From Izhakiella australiensis (lineage in GTDB: Bacteria > Pseudomonadota > Gammaproteobacteria > Enterobacterales > Enterobacteriaceae), in contig NZ_MRUL01000006.1 in NCBI RefSeq assembly GCF_002006995.1, positions 1-64,000 on the forward strand: DNA of 64,000 nt, written 5' to 3'. Within the stretch, counting starts at the first letter, position 1. Each line of letters starts with the position of its first letter. Position numbers and translations under genes: made by a program. The notes beneath the pieces were generated by a model. The model worked only from the letters and a program-made list of their open reading frames with translations. It was not told the origin of the DNA and ran no database searches. This document shows, piece after piece, positions 33,049 to 42,116 of the stretch.

Positions 33049-33843
33049 ATGGCCATTACGATCAAAACCCCTGAAGATATCGAAAAAATGCGCGTTGCCG
33101 GCCGTCTGGCTGCCGAAGTGCTCGAAATGATTGAACCTTTTGTTAAACCCGGCGTGTCTACTGGCGAACTTGATCGCCTCTGTCATCAGCACATTACTGA
33201 AAAACAGCATGCCATTTCCGCCTGTCTGGGCTATCACGGCTTCCCAAAATCAGTCTGTATCTCGGTCAATGACGTGGTGTGCCACGGCATTCCCAGTGAC
33301 GACAAAATCCTCAAAGAGGGCGATATCGTAAATATCGACGTCACCGTCATTAAAGATGAATTCCACGGCGATACCTCCAAAATGTTTATTGTCGGCAAGC
33401 CGACGATTCAGGGCGAGCGCCTGTGCCGCATTACCCAGGAAAGCCTTTATCTGGCCCTGCGTCTGGTCCGTCCCGGCATCCGCCTGCGCGAGCTGGGCCG
33501 CGCGATTCAGAAGTTCGTCGAAGCACAAGACTTCTCAGTAGTACGTGAATACTGCGGTCACGGCATCGGCAAAGGGTTTCATGAAGAGCCCCAGGTTTTA
33601 CATTACGATGCCGATGACGGCGGCGTAGTGCTACAGGTCGGCATGGCATTTACCATTGAACCCATGGTTAACGCCGGAGATTACCGCATCCGCAGCATGA
33701 AAGACGGCTGGACGGTAAAAACCAAAGATCGCAGCCTGTCGGCGCAGTACGAGCACACGATCGTCGTGACCGAAACCGGCTGTGAAATCATGACGCTGCG
33801 CAAAGACGATGCCATTGAGCGCGTTCTAACCGCCAGCGCATAA
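33049..33843 (+). CDS. map: Methionine aminopeptidase type I
   Basis: Removes the initiator methionine co-translationally; essential. Start ATG 33049 gives 264 aa, exactly the E. coli length, beginning MAITIKTPEDIEKM; a longer in-frame reading adds 26 residues without similarity. Metal ligands lie in NIDVTVIKDEFHGDTS (Asp97 and Asp108 region), CGHGIG (His171), and the Glu of FTIEPMV and of SAQYEHT. Divergent from rpsB. Confidence 0.97.
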   Translation: MAITIKTPEDIEKMRVAGRLAAEVLEMIEPFVKPGVSTGELDRLCHQHITEKQHAISACLGYHGFPKSVCISVNDVVCHGIPSDDKILKEGDIVNIDVTVIKDEFHGDTSKMFIVGKPTIQGERLCRITQESLYLALRLVRPGIRLRELGRAIQKFVEAQDFSVVREYCGHGIGKGFHEEPQVLHYDADDGGVVLQVGMAFTIEPMVNAGDYRIRSMKDGWTVKTKDRSLSAQYEHTIVVTETGCEIMTLRKDDAIERVLTASA

Positions 33844-34051
33844 GCGCGACGCGCTGCTGGAGTCGGCCTGTGCCGGCTTCGGCGAGAAAAATCCGCGATA
33901 AGCCGCAAAGCAGGCAAAAATACGCCACCTCCAGCGTCATAAATAGCCTGTCTGCGCGCGCGGGTCTGTGCCGTCGCGGGCAGGCCCGGTGCGCGCAAAG
34001 CGACTTTTTAATCGCCAGACAGACCAGCAATCCCAGCGGAGCTGCGCCGTT

Positions 34052-36709
34052 ATGAGTATTGAGCAAACTGAACTTAGCCATATCAACGCCTTTACCTATG
34101 CGCCGCTGGACTGGAATGACGACGTTCTCACGCGCGAGCGGCTGAAACAGCAGCTGGCGCTTTTTCAACAGCGTCTGGCCTCCGCCTTCGATGCCGGGGT
34201 GGATACCGAAGCGCTGATTGATGCCCGCACCTTGTTTATTGACCGTCTGCTGCGCCGCCTGTGGCTTTTTTTCGGCTTTGAAAATTACCAGAACGTGGCG
34301 CTGGTGGCGGTGGGTGGCTACGGACGCGGCGAATTACATCCCCTTTCCGATATTGACCTGCTTATCCTTAGCCGGACACCGTTAGATGACAGCGCAGCGC
34401 AGCGCAGCAGCGAACTGATTACCCTGCTTTGGGATCTAAAGCTGGAAGTCGGCCACAGCGTACGCAGTCTGGAAGAGTGCATTCTGGAAGGTCTCTCCGA
34501 CTTAACGGTGGCAACCAACCTGATTGAATCGCGCATGCTGACCGGCGACGTGGCGCTATATCTTGAGCTGCAAAAACACGTCTTTAGCGATGGCTTCTGG
34601 CCTTCGCCACGTTTTTTTGCCGCCAAGGTCGCCGAGCAGCAGGAGCGGCATCAACGCTATCACGGCACCAGCTATAACCTGGAACCCGACATAAAAAGCA
34701 GCCCTGGCGGCCTGCGCGATATCCATACCCTGCTCTGGGTCGCGCGCCGCCATTTCGGCGCCACCTCGCTGGATGAAATGGTCGGCTTTGGCTTTCTGAC
34801 CGAAGCGGAGCGCAACGAGCTAAATGAATGCCAGGATTTTCTCTGGCGCATACGCTTCGCGCTGCATCTTTTGCTGCCGCGCTACGATAACCGCCTGCTG
34901 TTCGACCGCCAGCTTAACGTCGCGCAGCGCCTGCGCTACGAAGGCGAAGGCAATCAACCGGTCGAACGTATGATGAAGGATTTTTACCGCGTCATGCGCC
35001 GCGTGGGTGAGCTTAATCAGATGCTGCTGCAGCTGTTTGATGAGGCAATCCTGGCGCTGGAACCGACGGAAAAACCGCGCGCGCTGGATGACGAATTTCA
35101 GCTGCGTGGCAGCCTGATAGACCTGTCGGACGACACGCTATTCGAGCGCGATCCGGTGGCGATTATGCGCATGTTTCATATTATGGTGCGCAATGCGGCG
35201 ATTACCGGCATCTACTCGTCAACGCTGCGCCAGCTGCGCTACGCGCGCCGTCGTCTGACGCAATCTTTGTGTACCTACCCTGAAGCGCGCAGGCTGTTTA
35301 TGGCCATCTTGCGCCATCCCGGCGCGGTCAGCCGCGCCCTGGTGCCGATGCACCGGCACAGCGTACTCTGGGCCTATATGCCACAGTGGAGCAACATCGT
35401 CGGCCAGATGCAGTTTGACCTGTTTCATGCCTATACCGTCGACGAGCACACTATCCGCGTGCTGCAAAAACTGGAAAGCTTCGCCCGCGAAGAAACGCGT
35501 CCGGCTCACCCGCTTTGCGTTGAAATCTGGCCGCGACTGCCGCAGCTTGAGCTCCTGCTGATGGCCGCGCTGTTTCACGATATAGCTAAAGGGCGCGGGG
35601 GCGATCACTCGATTCTTGGCGCTCAGGACGTACTGGAATTCGCCGAACTGCACGGCCTCAACGCGCGCGAAGCGCAGCTGGTGGCCTGGCTGGTACGCCA
35701 TCATCTTCTGATGTCCGTCACCGCGCAGCGGCGCGATATACAGGACCCGACGGTCATTCAGCAGTTCGCCGAAACCATCGGCAACGAAAACCGCCTGCGC
35801 TACCTTATCTGCCTGACCGTATCTGACATCTGCGCCACCAATGAAACCCTGTGGAACAGCTGGAAGCAGAGCCTGCTGCGCGAATTATTCTTTGCTACCG
35901 AGAAACAGCTGCGGCGCGGAATGGAAAATAGCCCGGACCTGCGCGAACGCGTGCGCCACCATCGCTTGCAGGCGCTGGCGTTGCTGCGTATGGATAATAT
36001 TGATGAGCAGGCGTTAAACCACATCTGGAGCCGCTGCCGCGCCGATTACTTTTTGCGTCATAGCCCCAATCAGCTCGCCTGGCACGCGCGTAATTTGCTG
36101 CAACACGACCTGCACCGGCCGCTGGTGCTGGTCAGCCCGCAGGCCACTCGCGGCGGCACTGAGATTTTTATCTGGAGCCCCGACCGGCCATATCTGTTCG
36201 CTACCGTGGCAGGAGAGCTGGACAGACGCAATCTTAGCGTCCACGACGCGCAGATCTTCACCAGCCGCGACGGCATGGCGATGGATACATTTATTGTCCT
36301 TGAGCCTGACGGCAATCCACTGGCGCCCGACAGGCATCTGCAGATTGCCCATGACCTGGAGCAGGCGATTACCCAAACGAATTGGCATGCGCCTCGTTCG
36401 CGCAGACCCTATTCGCGCCTGCGCCATTTTAACGTGGATACCGAAGTTAACTTTTTACCGGCCCATACTGACCGCCGTACCTATCTGGAGCTGGTGGCGC
36501 TCGACCAGCCAGGGCTGCTGGCGCGCGTCGGCGAAGTCTTTGCCGATTTGGGCATTTCGCTGCACGGCGCACGCATCAGCACCATCGGCGAACGGGTTGA
36601 AGATTTGTTTATTCTGGCCAACGCCGAACGACGCGGGCTGGACGCCAAATTATGCCAGGCCTTGCGACAACGGTTGACAGAGGCCCTTAATCCAAACGAT
36701 AAAGTGTGA
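34052..36709 (+). CDS. glnD: PII uridylyltransferase / uridylyl-removing enzyme
   Basis: Master nitrogen sensor that uridylylates GlnB and GlnK when glutamine is low and removes UMP when it is high. Length is 885 aa from ATG 34052 (890 in E. coli). Nucleotidyltransferase domain with [17 protein letters not shown] (about 86-102), HD domain with [15 protein letters not shown] (about 508-522) for UMP removal, and two C-terminal ACT domains (about 705-885) binding glutamine. 208 bp separate it from map. Confidence 0.96.
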   Translation: MSIEQTELSHINAFTYAPLDWNDDVLTRERLKQQLALFQQRLASAFDAGVDTEALIDARTLFIDRLLRRLWLFFGFENYQNVALVAVGGYGRGELHPLSDIDLLILSRTPLDDSAAQRSSELITLLWDLKLEVGHSVRSLEECILEGLSDLTVATNLIESRMLTGDVALYLELQKHVFSDGFWPSPRFFAAKVAEQQERHQRYHGTSYNLEPDIKSSPGGLRDIHTLLWVARRHFGATSLDEMVGFGFLTEAERNELNECQDFLWRIRFALHLLLPRYDNRLLFDRQLNVAQRLRYEGEGNQPVERMMKDFYRVMRRVGELNQMLLQLFDEAILALEPTEKPRALDDEFQLRGSLIDLSDDTLFERDPVAIMRMFHIMVRNAAITGIYSSTLRQLRYARRRLTQSLCTYPEARRLFMAILRHPGAVSRALVPMHRHSVLWAYMPQWSNIVGQMQFDLFHAYTVDEHTIRVLQKLESFAREETRPAHPLCVEIWPRLPQLELLLMAALFHDIAKGRGGDHSILGAQDVLEFAELHGLNAREAQLVAWLVRHHLLMSVTAQRRDIQDPTVIQQFAETIGNENRLRYLICLTVSDICATNETLWNSWKQSLLRELFFATEKQLRRGMENSPDLRERVRHHRLQALALLRMDNIDEQALNHIWSRCRADYFLRHSPNQLAWHARNLLQHDLHRPLVLVSPQATRGGTEIFIWSPDRPYLFATVAGELDRRNLSVHDAQIFTSRDGMAMDTFIVLEPDGNPLAPDRHLQIAHDLEQAITQTNWHAPRSRRPYSRLRHFNVDTEVNFLPAHTDRRTYLELVALDQPGLLARVGEVFADLGISLHGARISTIGERVEDLFILANAERRGLDAKLCQALRQRLTEALNPNDKV

Positions 36710-36791
36710 CCGCGATTTGTTTTTTTAACGGTCATCGGCAGTCGGCTGCCTTAGCCGCGCACTGCGGCGATGACATTTCAGGAAGAGACCC

Positions 36792-37616
36792 ATGCAACAA
36801 TTACAGAGTGTTATTGAGAGCGCCTTTGAGCGTCGCGCTGAAATCACCCCGTCCAGCGTTGATACCGTCACCCGTGAAGCCGTTACCCAGACTCTGGCGC
36901 TGCTGGACAGCGGCGCGCTGCGCGTTTGCGAAAAAGTTAACGGCCAGTGGCTAACCCATCAGTGGCTGAAGAAGGCGGTTTTGCTCTCTTTCCGCATTCA
37001 TGACAATCAGGTGATTGAGGGTGCTGAAAGTCGTTTTTACGATAAAGTGCCGATGAAATTCAGCCACTATGACGAAGCCCGCTTTAAAAAAGAAGGCTTC
37101 CGCGTGGTGCCGCCAGCGGCGGTCCGTCAGGGCGCGTTTATTGCCAAAAACACCGTACTGATGCCTTCTTACGTTAATATCGGCGCTTATGTTGATGAAG
37201 GTACCATGGTCGATACCTGGGCTACCGTCGGCTCATGTGCGCAAATCGGTAAAAACGTCCACCTTTCCGGCGGCGTTGGTATCGGTGGCGTGCTGGAACC
37301 GCTGCAGGCTAACCCGACGATCATTGAAGATAACTGCTTTATCGGCGCGCGCTCTGAGATCGTTGAAGGCGTGATCGTTGAGGAAGGCGCGGTGATCTCA
37401 ATGGGCGTTTATATTGGTCAGAGCACCAAAATTTACGATCGCGAAACCGGCGAAGTTCATTACGGGCGCGTACCTGCAGGATCGGTGGTAGTATCCGGCA
37501 ACCTGCCGTCAAAAGACGGTAGCTACAGCCTGTACTGTGCGGTAATCGTGAAGAAAGTGGATGAAAAAACCCGCAGCAAAGTGGGCATCAACGAACTGCT
37601 GCGCAGCATCGACTGA
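36792..37616 (+). CDS. dapD: Tetrahydrodipicolinate N-succinyltransferase
   Basis: Succinyl-CoA-dependent step of the lysine/diaminopimelate pathway, feeding peptidoglycan. Length is 274 aa, as in E. coli; N-terminal helical domain then left-handed beta-helix of hexapeptide repeats (about 105-245). AGGAAGAGA precedes the ATG. Follows glnD by 82 bp. A hairpin at 37630-37649 follows but lacks a T-run. Confidence 0.98.
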   Translation: MQQLQSVIESAFERRAEITPSSVDTVTREAVTQTLALLDSGALRVCEKVNGQWLTHQWLKKAVLLSFRIHDNQVIEGAESRFYDKVPMKFSHYDEARFKKEGFRVVPPAAVRQGAFIAKNTVLMPSYVNIGAYVDEGTMVDTWATVGSCAQIGKNVHLSGGVGIGGVLEPLQANPTIIEDNCFIGARSEIVEGVIVEEGAVISMGVYIGQSTKIYDRETGEVHYGRVPAGSVVVSGNLPSKDGSYSLYCAVIVKKVDEKTRSKVGINELLRSID

Positions 37617-37851
37617 CCTCTGCCCTCCTCTGCCAGCCGGCGCTGGCAGGGACATTCCCACCGTAAACCTTTCGTTACACTTTGAGCTTATTCGCAGCGA
37701 AAATTAACATCTGGCGTTTATTTTTTGTCCAGGCCATAATGCGCGCCATCGAATCAGGCGGCGCGATTTCCTTATTAATTGGGTGAGTCTACAGTTAACG
37801 GATATCCGGAAACACGGCGCTGCATCCTTTTATCTTATCAGGATAACCATT

Positions 37852-38241
37852 ATGTACGACAATCTGAAAAGCTTAGGTATTTCCAACCCTGATGACATCG
37901 ATCGTTACAGCCTGCGTCAGGAAGCAAACAACGATATTCTGAAAATTTACTTCCGCAAGGACAAAGGCGAATTCTTCGCCAAAAGCGTCAAATTCAAATA
38001 CCCGCGTCAGCGCAAGACAGTGGTTTCCGATGGCATTGGCCACGGCTATAAAGAGGTTCAGGAAATAAGCCCGAACCTGCGCTATGTGATCGACGAGCTG
38101 GATCAGCTCTGCCTGCGCGATCAGGTTGAAGTGGATCTTAAGCGCAAGATACTGGGCGATCTTCAGCACCTGGAAAGCGTTGTGGCTAACAAGATTAAAG
38201 AAATCGAAGCCGATCTGGAAAAGCTGACCAACGGTCGCTAA
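37852..38241 (+). CDS. yaeH: DUF3461 family protein YaeH
   Basis: Conserved small cytoplasmic protein of unknown function, 129 aa (128 in E. coli). ATG 37852 with AGGATA upstream gives the conserved start [13 protein letters not shown]; the body is highly conserved ([17 protein letters not shown]) and the C-terminal third (about 85-125) is predicted helical. Closed by a terminator. It marks the left border of the accessory island: in E. coli cdaR follows directly. Confidence 0.94.
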   Translation: MYDNLKSLGISNPDDIDRYSLRQEANNDILKIYFRKDKGEFFAKSVKFKYPRQRKTVVSDGIGHGYKEVQEISPNLRYVIDELDQLCLRDQVEVDLKRKILGDLQHLESVVANKIKEIEADLEKLTNGR

Positions 38242-38258
38242 TTACCGCTTCCCTGATT

Positions 38259-38286
38259 AAAGGCCAGCATTGCTGGCCTTTTTTGT
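38259..38286 (+). terminator. Terminator of yaeH
   Basis: Stem AAGGCCAGCA / TGCTGGCCTT followed by TTTTTG, 18 bp after the yaeH stop. Its T-tract runs into the first candidate operator (TTGTATTACAA, 38283-38293). Confidence 0.9.
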
Positions 38287-38293
38287 ATTACAA
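38283..38293. promoter_or_regulatory. Candidate GntR operator O1
   Basis: TTGTATTACAA, a perfect 4-bp inverted repeat with 3-bp centre, matches the FadR-subfamily operator pattern TNGTNNNACNA. It lies about 50 bp before the -35 of the reductase gene, so it could bind the regulator encoded at 39274. Confidence 0.5.
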
Positions 38294-38339
38294 ATAGCCC
38301 CATTTTTGTGACTCCCCGCACTCATCTATCCTTATACGG

Positions 38340-38378
38340 TTGGTGTTAAAACCGCACATCGTTATATTTGTATGACCA
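38340..38378 (+). promoter_or_regulatory. Promoter of the DEH reductase gene with operator O2
   Basis: -35 TTGGTG (38340-38345), 17 bp spacer, -10 TATATT (38363-38368). TTGTATGACCA (38368-38378), a match to TNGTNNNACNA, begins on the last base of the -10 and covers the expected start site. That placement suits repression by steric block. Promoter and operator are read from sequence only. Confidence 0.6.
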
Positions 38379-38401
38379 GAAGCAAACCAAAGGATAGATT
38401 T

Positions 38402-39178
38402 ATGTTTTCAGATCTGCGAGATAAACGCATACTCATCACCGGATCAACCGCCGGCGTCGGCCTCGCGGCCGCCAAAGCCTTTGCCGCTCAGGGGGCGCGG
38501 GTAGGTATTAACGGCTCGCGTCCAGCCGATGCAATGAAAACCGAGCTGGCGCAGCTGCGGGAAACGGGTGCGCAGGTTGACTACTTTCAGGCTGATTTAA
38601 CGCAATCCGCACAGTGCAAACAGCTGGTTGAGGCTTTTGTTGACCGATTCGGCGGCCTCGACGTGTTAGTCAATAATGCCGGAGGGCTTGGCGGCCGTCA
38701 GAGTCTTGAGCAGATTGACGATGCATTTTACGATCGGGTGATGGATCTTAACGCGCGATCGGCGCTGATGACGACGCGTTTTGCCCTCCCCTGGCTGCGC
38801 AAGTCTGCCAGCGATAGCGGCAAGACCAGCGCGGTAATCAGTACCGGCTCAATAGCAGCGCGTGAAGGCGGTGGTCCCGGCGCCGGTATCTACGCGGCGT
38901 CAAAAGCCTGGCTGCACGATATTCATCGCAATTGGGTAAAAGAACACACCCGCGACAATATCCGCTTTAACGTCGTTGCGCCCGGAACTATCGATACCGC
39001 GTTCCATGCCGATAAGCCGGAGGAGGTGCGTGCGCGTATTGCCAGTACCATCGCCATGGGCCGCTTCGGTCGTGCAGAAGAAGTGGCGCCCAGCTTCCTG
39101 TTCCTCGCCTCCCACGCCTGCAGCGGCTACATCACCGGTCAGATCATTGATGTGAATGGCGGCCAGATGGCGCCCTGA
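38402..39178 (+). CDS. SDR-family DEH (4-deoxy-5-hexoseulose uronate) reductase
   Basis: Classical short-chain dehydrogenase of 258 aa. ATG 38402 is chosen because AAAGGAT precedes it and the start MFSDLRDKRILITGS matches, from memory, the Sphingomonas A1 alginate reductase A1-R, also 258 aa. Cofactor motif GSTAGVG (14-20), NNAGG (91-95), Ser150, catalytic Tyr164 and Lys168 (YAASK), C-terminal GYITGQIIDVNGGQ. A1-R reduces the open-chain uronate from alginate to KDG. Arg40 after strand 2 would suit NADPH (inference). It heads the island and is followed by the GntR gene. Confidence 0.8.
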   Translation: MFSDLRDKRILITGSTAGVGLAAAKAFAAQGARVGINGSRPADAMKTELAQLRETGAQVDYFQADLTQSAQCKQLVEAFVDRFGGLDVLVNNAGGLGGRQSLEQIDDAFYDRVMDLNARSALMTTRFALPWLRKSASDSGKTSAVISTGSIAAREGGGPGAGIYAASKAWLHDIHRNWVKEHTRDNIRFNVVAPGTIDTAFHADKPEEVRARIASTIAMGRFGRAEEVAPSFLFLASHACSGYITGQIIDVNGGQMAP

Positions 39179-39188
39179 TGATTTTTTT

Positions 39189-39236
39189 CGTGAGAGAACG
39201 CCGCCTTTGCCCTGCGGAGCAAGGCGTTTTCTCACG
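39189..39236 (+). other. Long hairpin between reductase and regulator genes
   Basis: Arms CGTGAGAGAACGCC (39189-39202) and GGCGTTTTCTCACG (39223-39236) pair over 14 bp, with one G-U in RNA, around a 20-base loop. No T-run follows it on the plus strand; a T-run precedes it. It could be an attenuator, a processing site or an mRNA stabiliser between the two genes. No function is established. Confidence 0.6.
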
Positions 39237-39269
39237 GCATGGGGTATTATCAGGGCAAGATTGACTTTC

Positions 39270-39280
39270 AGGTATGACAA
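39270..39280. promoter_or_regulatory. Candidate GntR operator O3 over the regulator's start codon
   Basis: AGGTATGACAA differs from TNGTNNNACNA only at the first base and closely resembles O2 (TTGTATGACCA). It covers ATG 39274. A TTGACT (39261-39266) just upstream could be a -35. Suggests autoregulation, though weakly. Confidence 0.35.
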
Positions 39281-39984
39281 ATACAATGCAATTTGACGTA
39301 ATCGCCAGCGGCCAACGCGGCCTGGATCTGCTGATCGCCAGCGACATCGCACGCAAAATAATGGAAGGCAAGTTCAACGCCGGTGACGTGTTGCCGAGCG
39401 AGGTTGAGCTGTGTAACCGCTTTGGCGTCAGCCGCACGGCACTGCGCGAAGCATTAAAGTTGCTCTCTTCCAAAGGACTGCTGGAATCACGGCCGAAAAT
39501 CGGCACCCGCGTACGTGAGCGTTCACACTGGAATATTCTGGATGTGCAGCTGCTGGAGTGGATGAAAGGCATTGAGGCCACCGAAGATATGTATCACCAG
39601 TTCCTCGATTTTCGCCGCGTCATTGAACCCCATGCCACGCGACTGGCGGCCGTTAACGCCAGTAAAGAACAGCGCATTGAGCTTTCACGCATCTACCGGG
39701 AAATGTGCGACGTCTCTGCCGCCCCTTTTGATGCCGAACGCTGGCTGGACGTGGATACCGCATTCCATCGCCTGATCTTTTTCTCCTCCGGCAACTGTTT
39801 CTACATGCCGTTTGGCAACGTGCTGGCGACGGTCTTCAAGTGGTTTATTAGCTACTCGTCGAAGGAAGGCGGCACCTGCATGGACGACCATCGCAAGATT
39901 TACGAAGCGATTATGATGGGCGATGCGGATGCGGCTCAGCAGGCTTCACTGGGACTGATGCAAAGCAGCAAGCACCGCCTGTAA
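39274..39984 (+). CDS. GntR-family (FadR/FCD subfamily) transcriptional regulator
   Basis: DNA-binding regulator of 236 aa, probable repressor of this island. N-terminal winged helix (about 17-83) with LPSEVELCNRFGVSRTALRE (40-59); C-terminal FCD domain (about 105-225) with possible metal ligands Asp161-x3-His165 and His206. The segment HWNILDVQLLEWM resembles the linker of the galactonate regulator DgoR. The ligand is likely a sugar acid such as KDG or DEH (inference). Start uncertain: ATG 39274 or ATG 39286; neither has an ideal ribosome site. It converges on the lyase genes. Confidence 0.85.
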   Translation: MTNTMQFDVIASGQRGLDLLIASDIARKIMEGKFNAGDVLPSEVELCNRFGVSRTALREALKLLSSKGLLESRPKIGTRVRERSHWNILDVQLLEWMKGIEATEDMYHQFLDFRRVIEPHATRLAAVNASKEQRIELSRIYREMCDVSAAPFDAERWLDVDTAFHRLIFFSSGNCFYMPFGNVLATVFKWFISYSSKEGGTCMDDHRKIYEAIMMGDADAAQQASLGLMQSSKHRL

Positions 39985-40003
39985 AAAAGGCGGGCCTGCC
40001 CGC
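39983..40003 (-). terminator. Terminator of the lyase operon
   Basis: Minus-strand stem GCGGGC / GCCCGC with a 2-base gap followed by C and TTTTTT (complement of 39983-40003), just after the PL17 stop and between the two convergent stops. Confidence 0.75.
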
Positions 40004-40004
40004 A

Positions 40005-42116
40005 CTATTCCCGCCAGCTCAGTGTGAAACAGGCATTATCGTCTTGCGACTGCGAGTAATTGACCCGCACCTCCAGCACCTTCCCCTGCTTAAAACGAAT
40101 CATCACCCGGCTCTGCAGTGAAGAATGCGCGAGCACTTTCACCTCATCAATGGCGCTGCGGGCGTTAAGTGAGGTTTCCGTCGCTTCGTCGAAATAGCCA
40201 TGGGCTTCAATTGCACTGGCAAACAGCGTGCTGGCACCACGGGTACGCCAGATCCATACCGGTTCCTGACGCAGATTAAATTGCGGATCGCCGGCGCCGC
40301 TCATCGCCACCAGCAGCTCCCCGCCTTCCGGCTGGGCGCAGCTTACGCTGTAAAAACTGTCGCCATCAAGCCAGGTCAGCTGACTGCAATCACCGGCGGC
40401 TATTTCCGTTGCCGCACAGCGCCAGAGATGCTGGTAGCCCCCTGACTCGCCCAGCGCCACCCGCTCCGGCTCGCTGGCAAGCGCCTTGTTGGTACAAATC
40501 AGCTGTCCGCGGCCGTGCAAGCAGTAATCGTACTGATGCAGCGCCTCACTGTGCAGCGCAAAGAGATCCAGCAACAGCGGCGCCTCCAGCTCCGCCAGCG
40601 GCAGCATCAATACCGTACGCTGCATGGCGACGCCGGGATAATACTCCCTTAGCACCGCGCTCATCCCCTGGCCATCGGCGCGGTCAGTGACAAACCAGCG
40701 ACATTCGCCCCAGCGCTTTTCCGCTTCCAGACTGCTGGCCGCATTCTGGGTTTGCTCATCAACCACCACGGTGTTATGCGCCACGCTCTGCTTGCAATAG
40801 CTGTTATTTTCCGCGATATAACGGCCGCCGAACTTAGGTTCGATATTAACCCAGCGGCCAAAGCCATAGTCGCGCAGCACTTCACGTCCGCGACAAAACC
40901 AGCTCAAATGCAGGCCGTCAAAATGGCCGTGATTCAGGGCCGAATGCAGTTGCGGGATGCTGCCGTGCTGACCAAACCACATCAGCGCCATCTGCCTGTC
41001 GCCGTCTGCACTTTGCTGACGCAAAATGCCCATGCCGCCGCGATCGCCCTGCTCGCCATCACGCAATAATACGCTGTGAGTAAAACGCCGATCGTCGGTA
41101 ACCGGCAGCGCATCGTCCAGCAGCAGCGCCCCCGCTCCCGGCCAGAGCGCGTGCTGTCGCTGTGCCAGCGCCGCCAGACGCGCATCGCTGCCGTAATGTT
41201 GCCAGCAGAAGCTGACCGCCATCAGCGCGCCCTCATCGCTGAGATTCATGGTTTTTGAACCGTCATTGAGCGCCGGCAGGGTGTCATCGGGAAATGCCAG
41301 CATCAGCAACGCATAGCAACATTGACGCAGATGCTGCTGGCGGTACTGCCAGATACGCAACGCCGGCTGGCGCGCTTCAATTGCCTGTGCCAGCAGCAGC
41401 ATTGGACGCAGGGCGAAGCGATGATAATACGGCCCTTCAATGTACCAACCATCCGGCGAAAACAGCGCATCAAGCTGAGCAAAAAAGCCGCCGCTTTTAC
41501 CGTCGCCGGCCAGGCCATAAAGGGATTTATCAACCATCGCCCGATCGTCGAGGATGTAACCGCAAATCGCCACGGCGGCCACTGACCAGATACCGTGATT
41601 ATGAATAATATCAAAGGTAGCGGCGTGCAGCGTCATGGCCTCTTCAGCCATTAGCCGCAGCAAGTGGCGCTCAATATTCTGTCGCTGATGCTCAGTCAGG
41701 CTTTCCATAATGCAGTGATAGCCCTCAGCGGCATACAGCAAAAACATATGCTCGTTGAGGGTTTGATGAAACAAACGGCCCGGCGGATTGGTGTCTTTAC
41801 TCAGCGCCGCGCCCAGACGGGGATAAAGGGCAGCATAAGCCTCCAGCAGCGCCAGAGCATGGTCCCGGTAACGCCGCTCGCCGGTAATCAGCCAGAAGCG
41901 CCCCGCCTGATTGATCGTCTGATAATTCAGCTTGTGCTGCGTGTGCTCCGGTCCGCCCGCTTCGCCCTGCCCCGGCACGTTTATCCCCTGCGCCAGCGCG
42001 GCATCAAGGCTACGCTGCTGACCCCGCAGCGTTGCCCCCAGCAGCGTATCTGCCGTTAATCGCTGCCGCAGCCCGGCGGCGGTGTCCTTACTCAGTATCA
42101 GCGTCTGCCATGCCAT
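40005..42116 (-). CDS. PL17-like oligoalginate (exo) lyase, heparinase II/III fold, cytoplasmic
   Basis: 703 aa with an N-terminal alpha/alpha toroid (about 20-330) and a C-terminal beta-sandwich heparinase II/III domain (about 340-690). NHGIW (Asn173-His174) and GPYYHR (Tyr230/231) keep the 57-residue spacing recalled for the catalytic Asn, His and Tyr of Saccharophagus Alg17C; HGHFDGLH (396-403) and NSY (Tyr440) are further candidates. PL17 enzymes release unsaturated uronate monomers from oligomers. There is no signal peptide (MAWQTLILSKD), so it should act in the cytoplasm after uptake. Its ATG overlaps the preceding lyase stop by one base (TAATG). Confidence 0.78.
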   Translation of the reverse strand: MAWQTLILSKDTAAGLRQRLTADTLLGATLRGQQRSLDAALAQGINVPGQGEAGGPEHTQHKLNYQTINQAGRFWLITGERRYRDHALALLEAYAALYPRLGAALSKDTNPPGRLFHQTLNEHMFLLYAAEGYHCIMESLTEHQRQNIERHLLRLMAEEAMTLHAATFDIIHNHGIWSVAAVAICGYILDDRAMVDKSLYGLAGDGKSGGFFAQLDALFSPDGWYIEGPYYHRFALRPMLLLAQAIEARQPALRIWQYRQQHLRQCCYALLMLAFPDDTLPALNDGSKTMNLSDEGALMAVSFCWQHYGSDARLAALAQRQHALWPGAGALLLDDALPVTDDRRFTHSVLLRDGEQGDRGGMGILRQQSADGDRQMALMWFGQHGSIPQLHSALNHGHFDGLHLSWFCRGREVLRDYGFGRWVNIEPKFGGRYIAENNSYCKQSVAHNTVVVDEQTQNAASSLEAEKRWGECRWFVTDRADGQGMSAVLREYYPGVAMQRTVLMLPLAELEAPLLLDLFALHSEALHQYDYCLHGRGQLICTNKALASEPERVALGESGGYQHLWRCAATEIAAGDCSQLTWLDGDSFYSVSCAQPEGGELLVAMSGAGDPQFNLRQEPVWIWRTRGASTLFASAIEAHGYFDEATETSLNARSAIDEVKVLAHSSLQSRVMIRFKQGKVLEVRVNYSQSQDDNACFTLSWRE

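Noticed and set aside
37630-37649. Hairpin after dapD as an intrinsic terminator
   Set aside because: CTGCCAGC / GCTGGCAG stem is good, but GGACATTCCC follows instead of a T-run.
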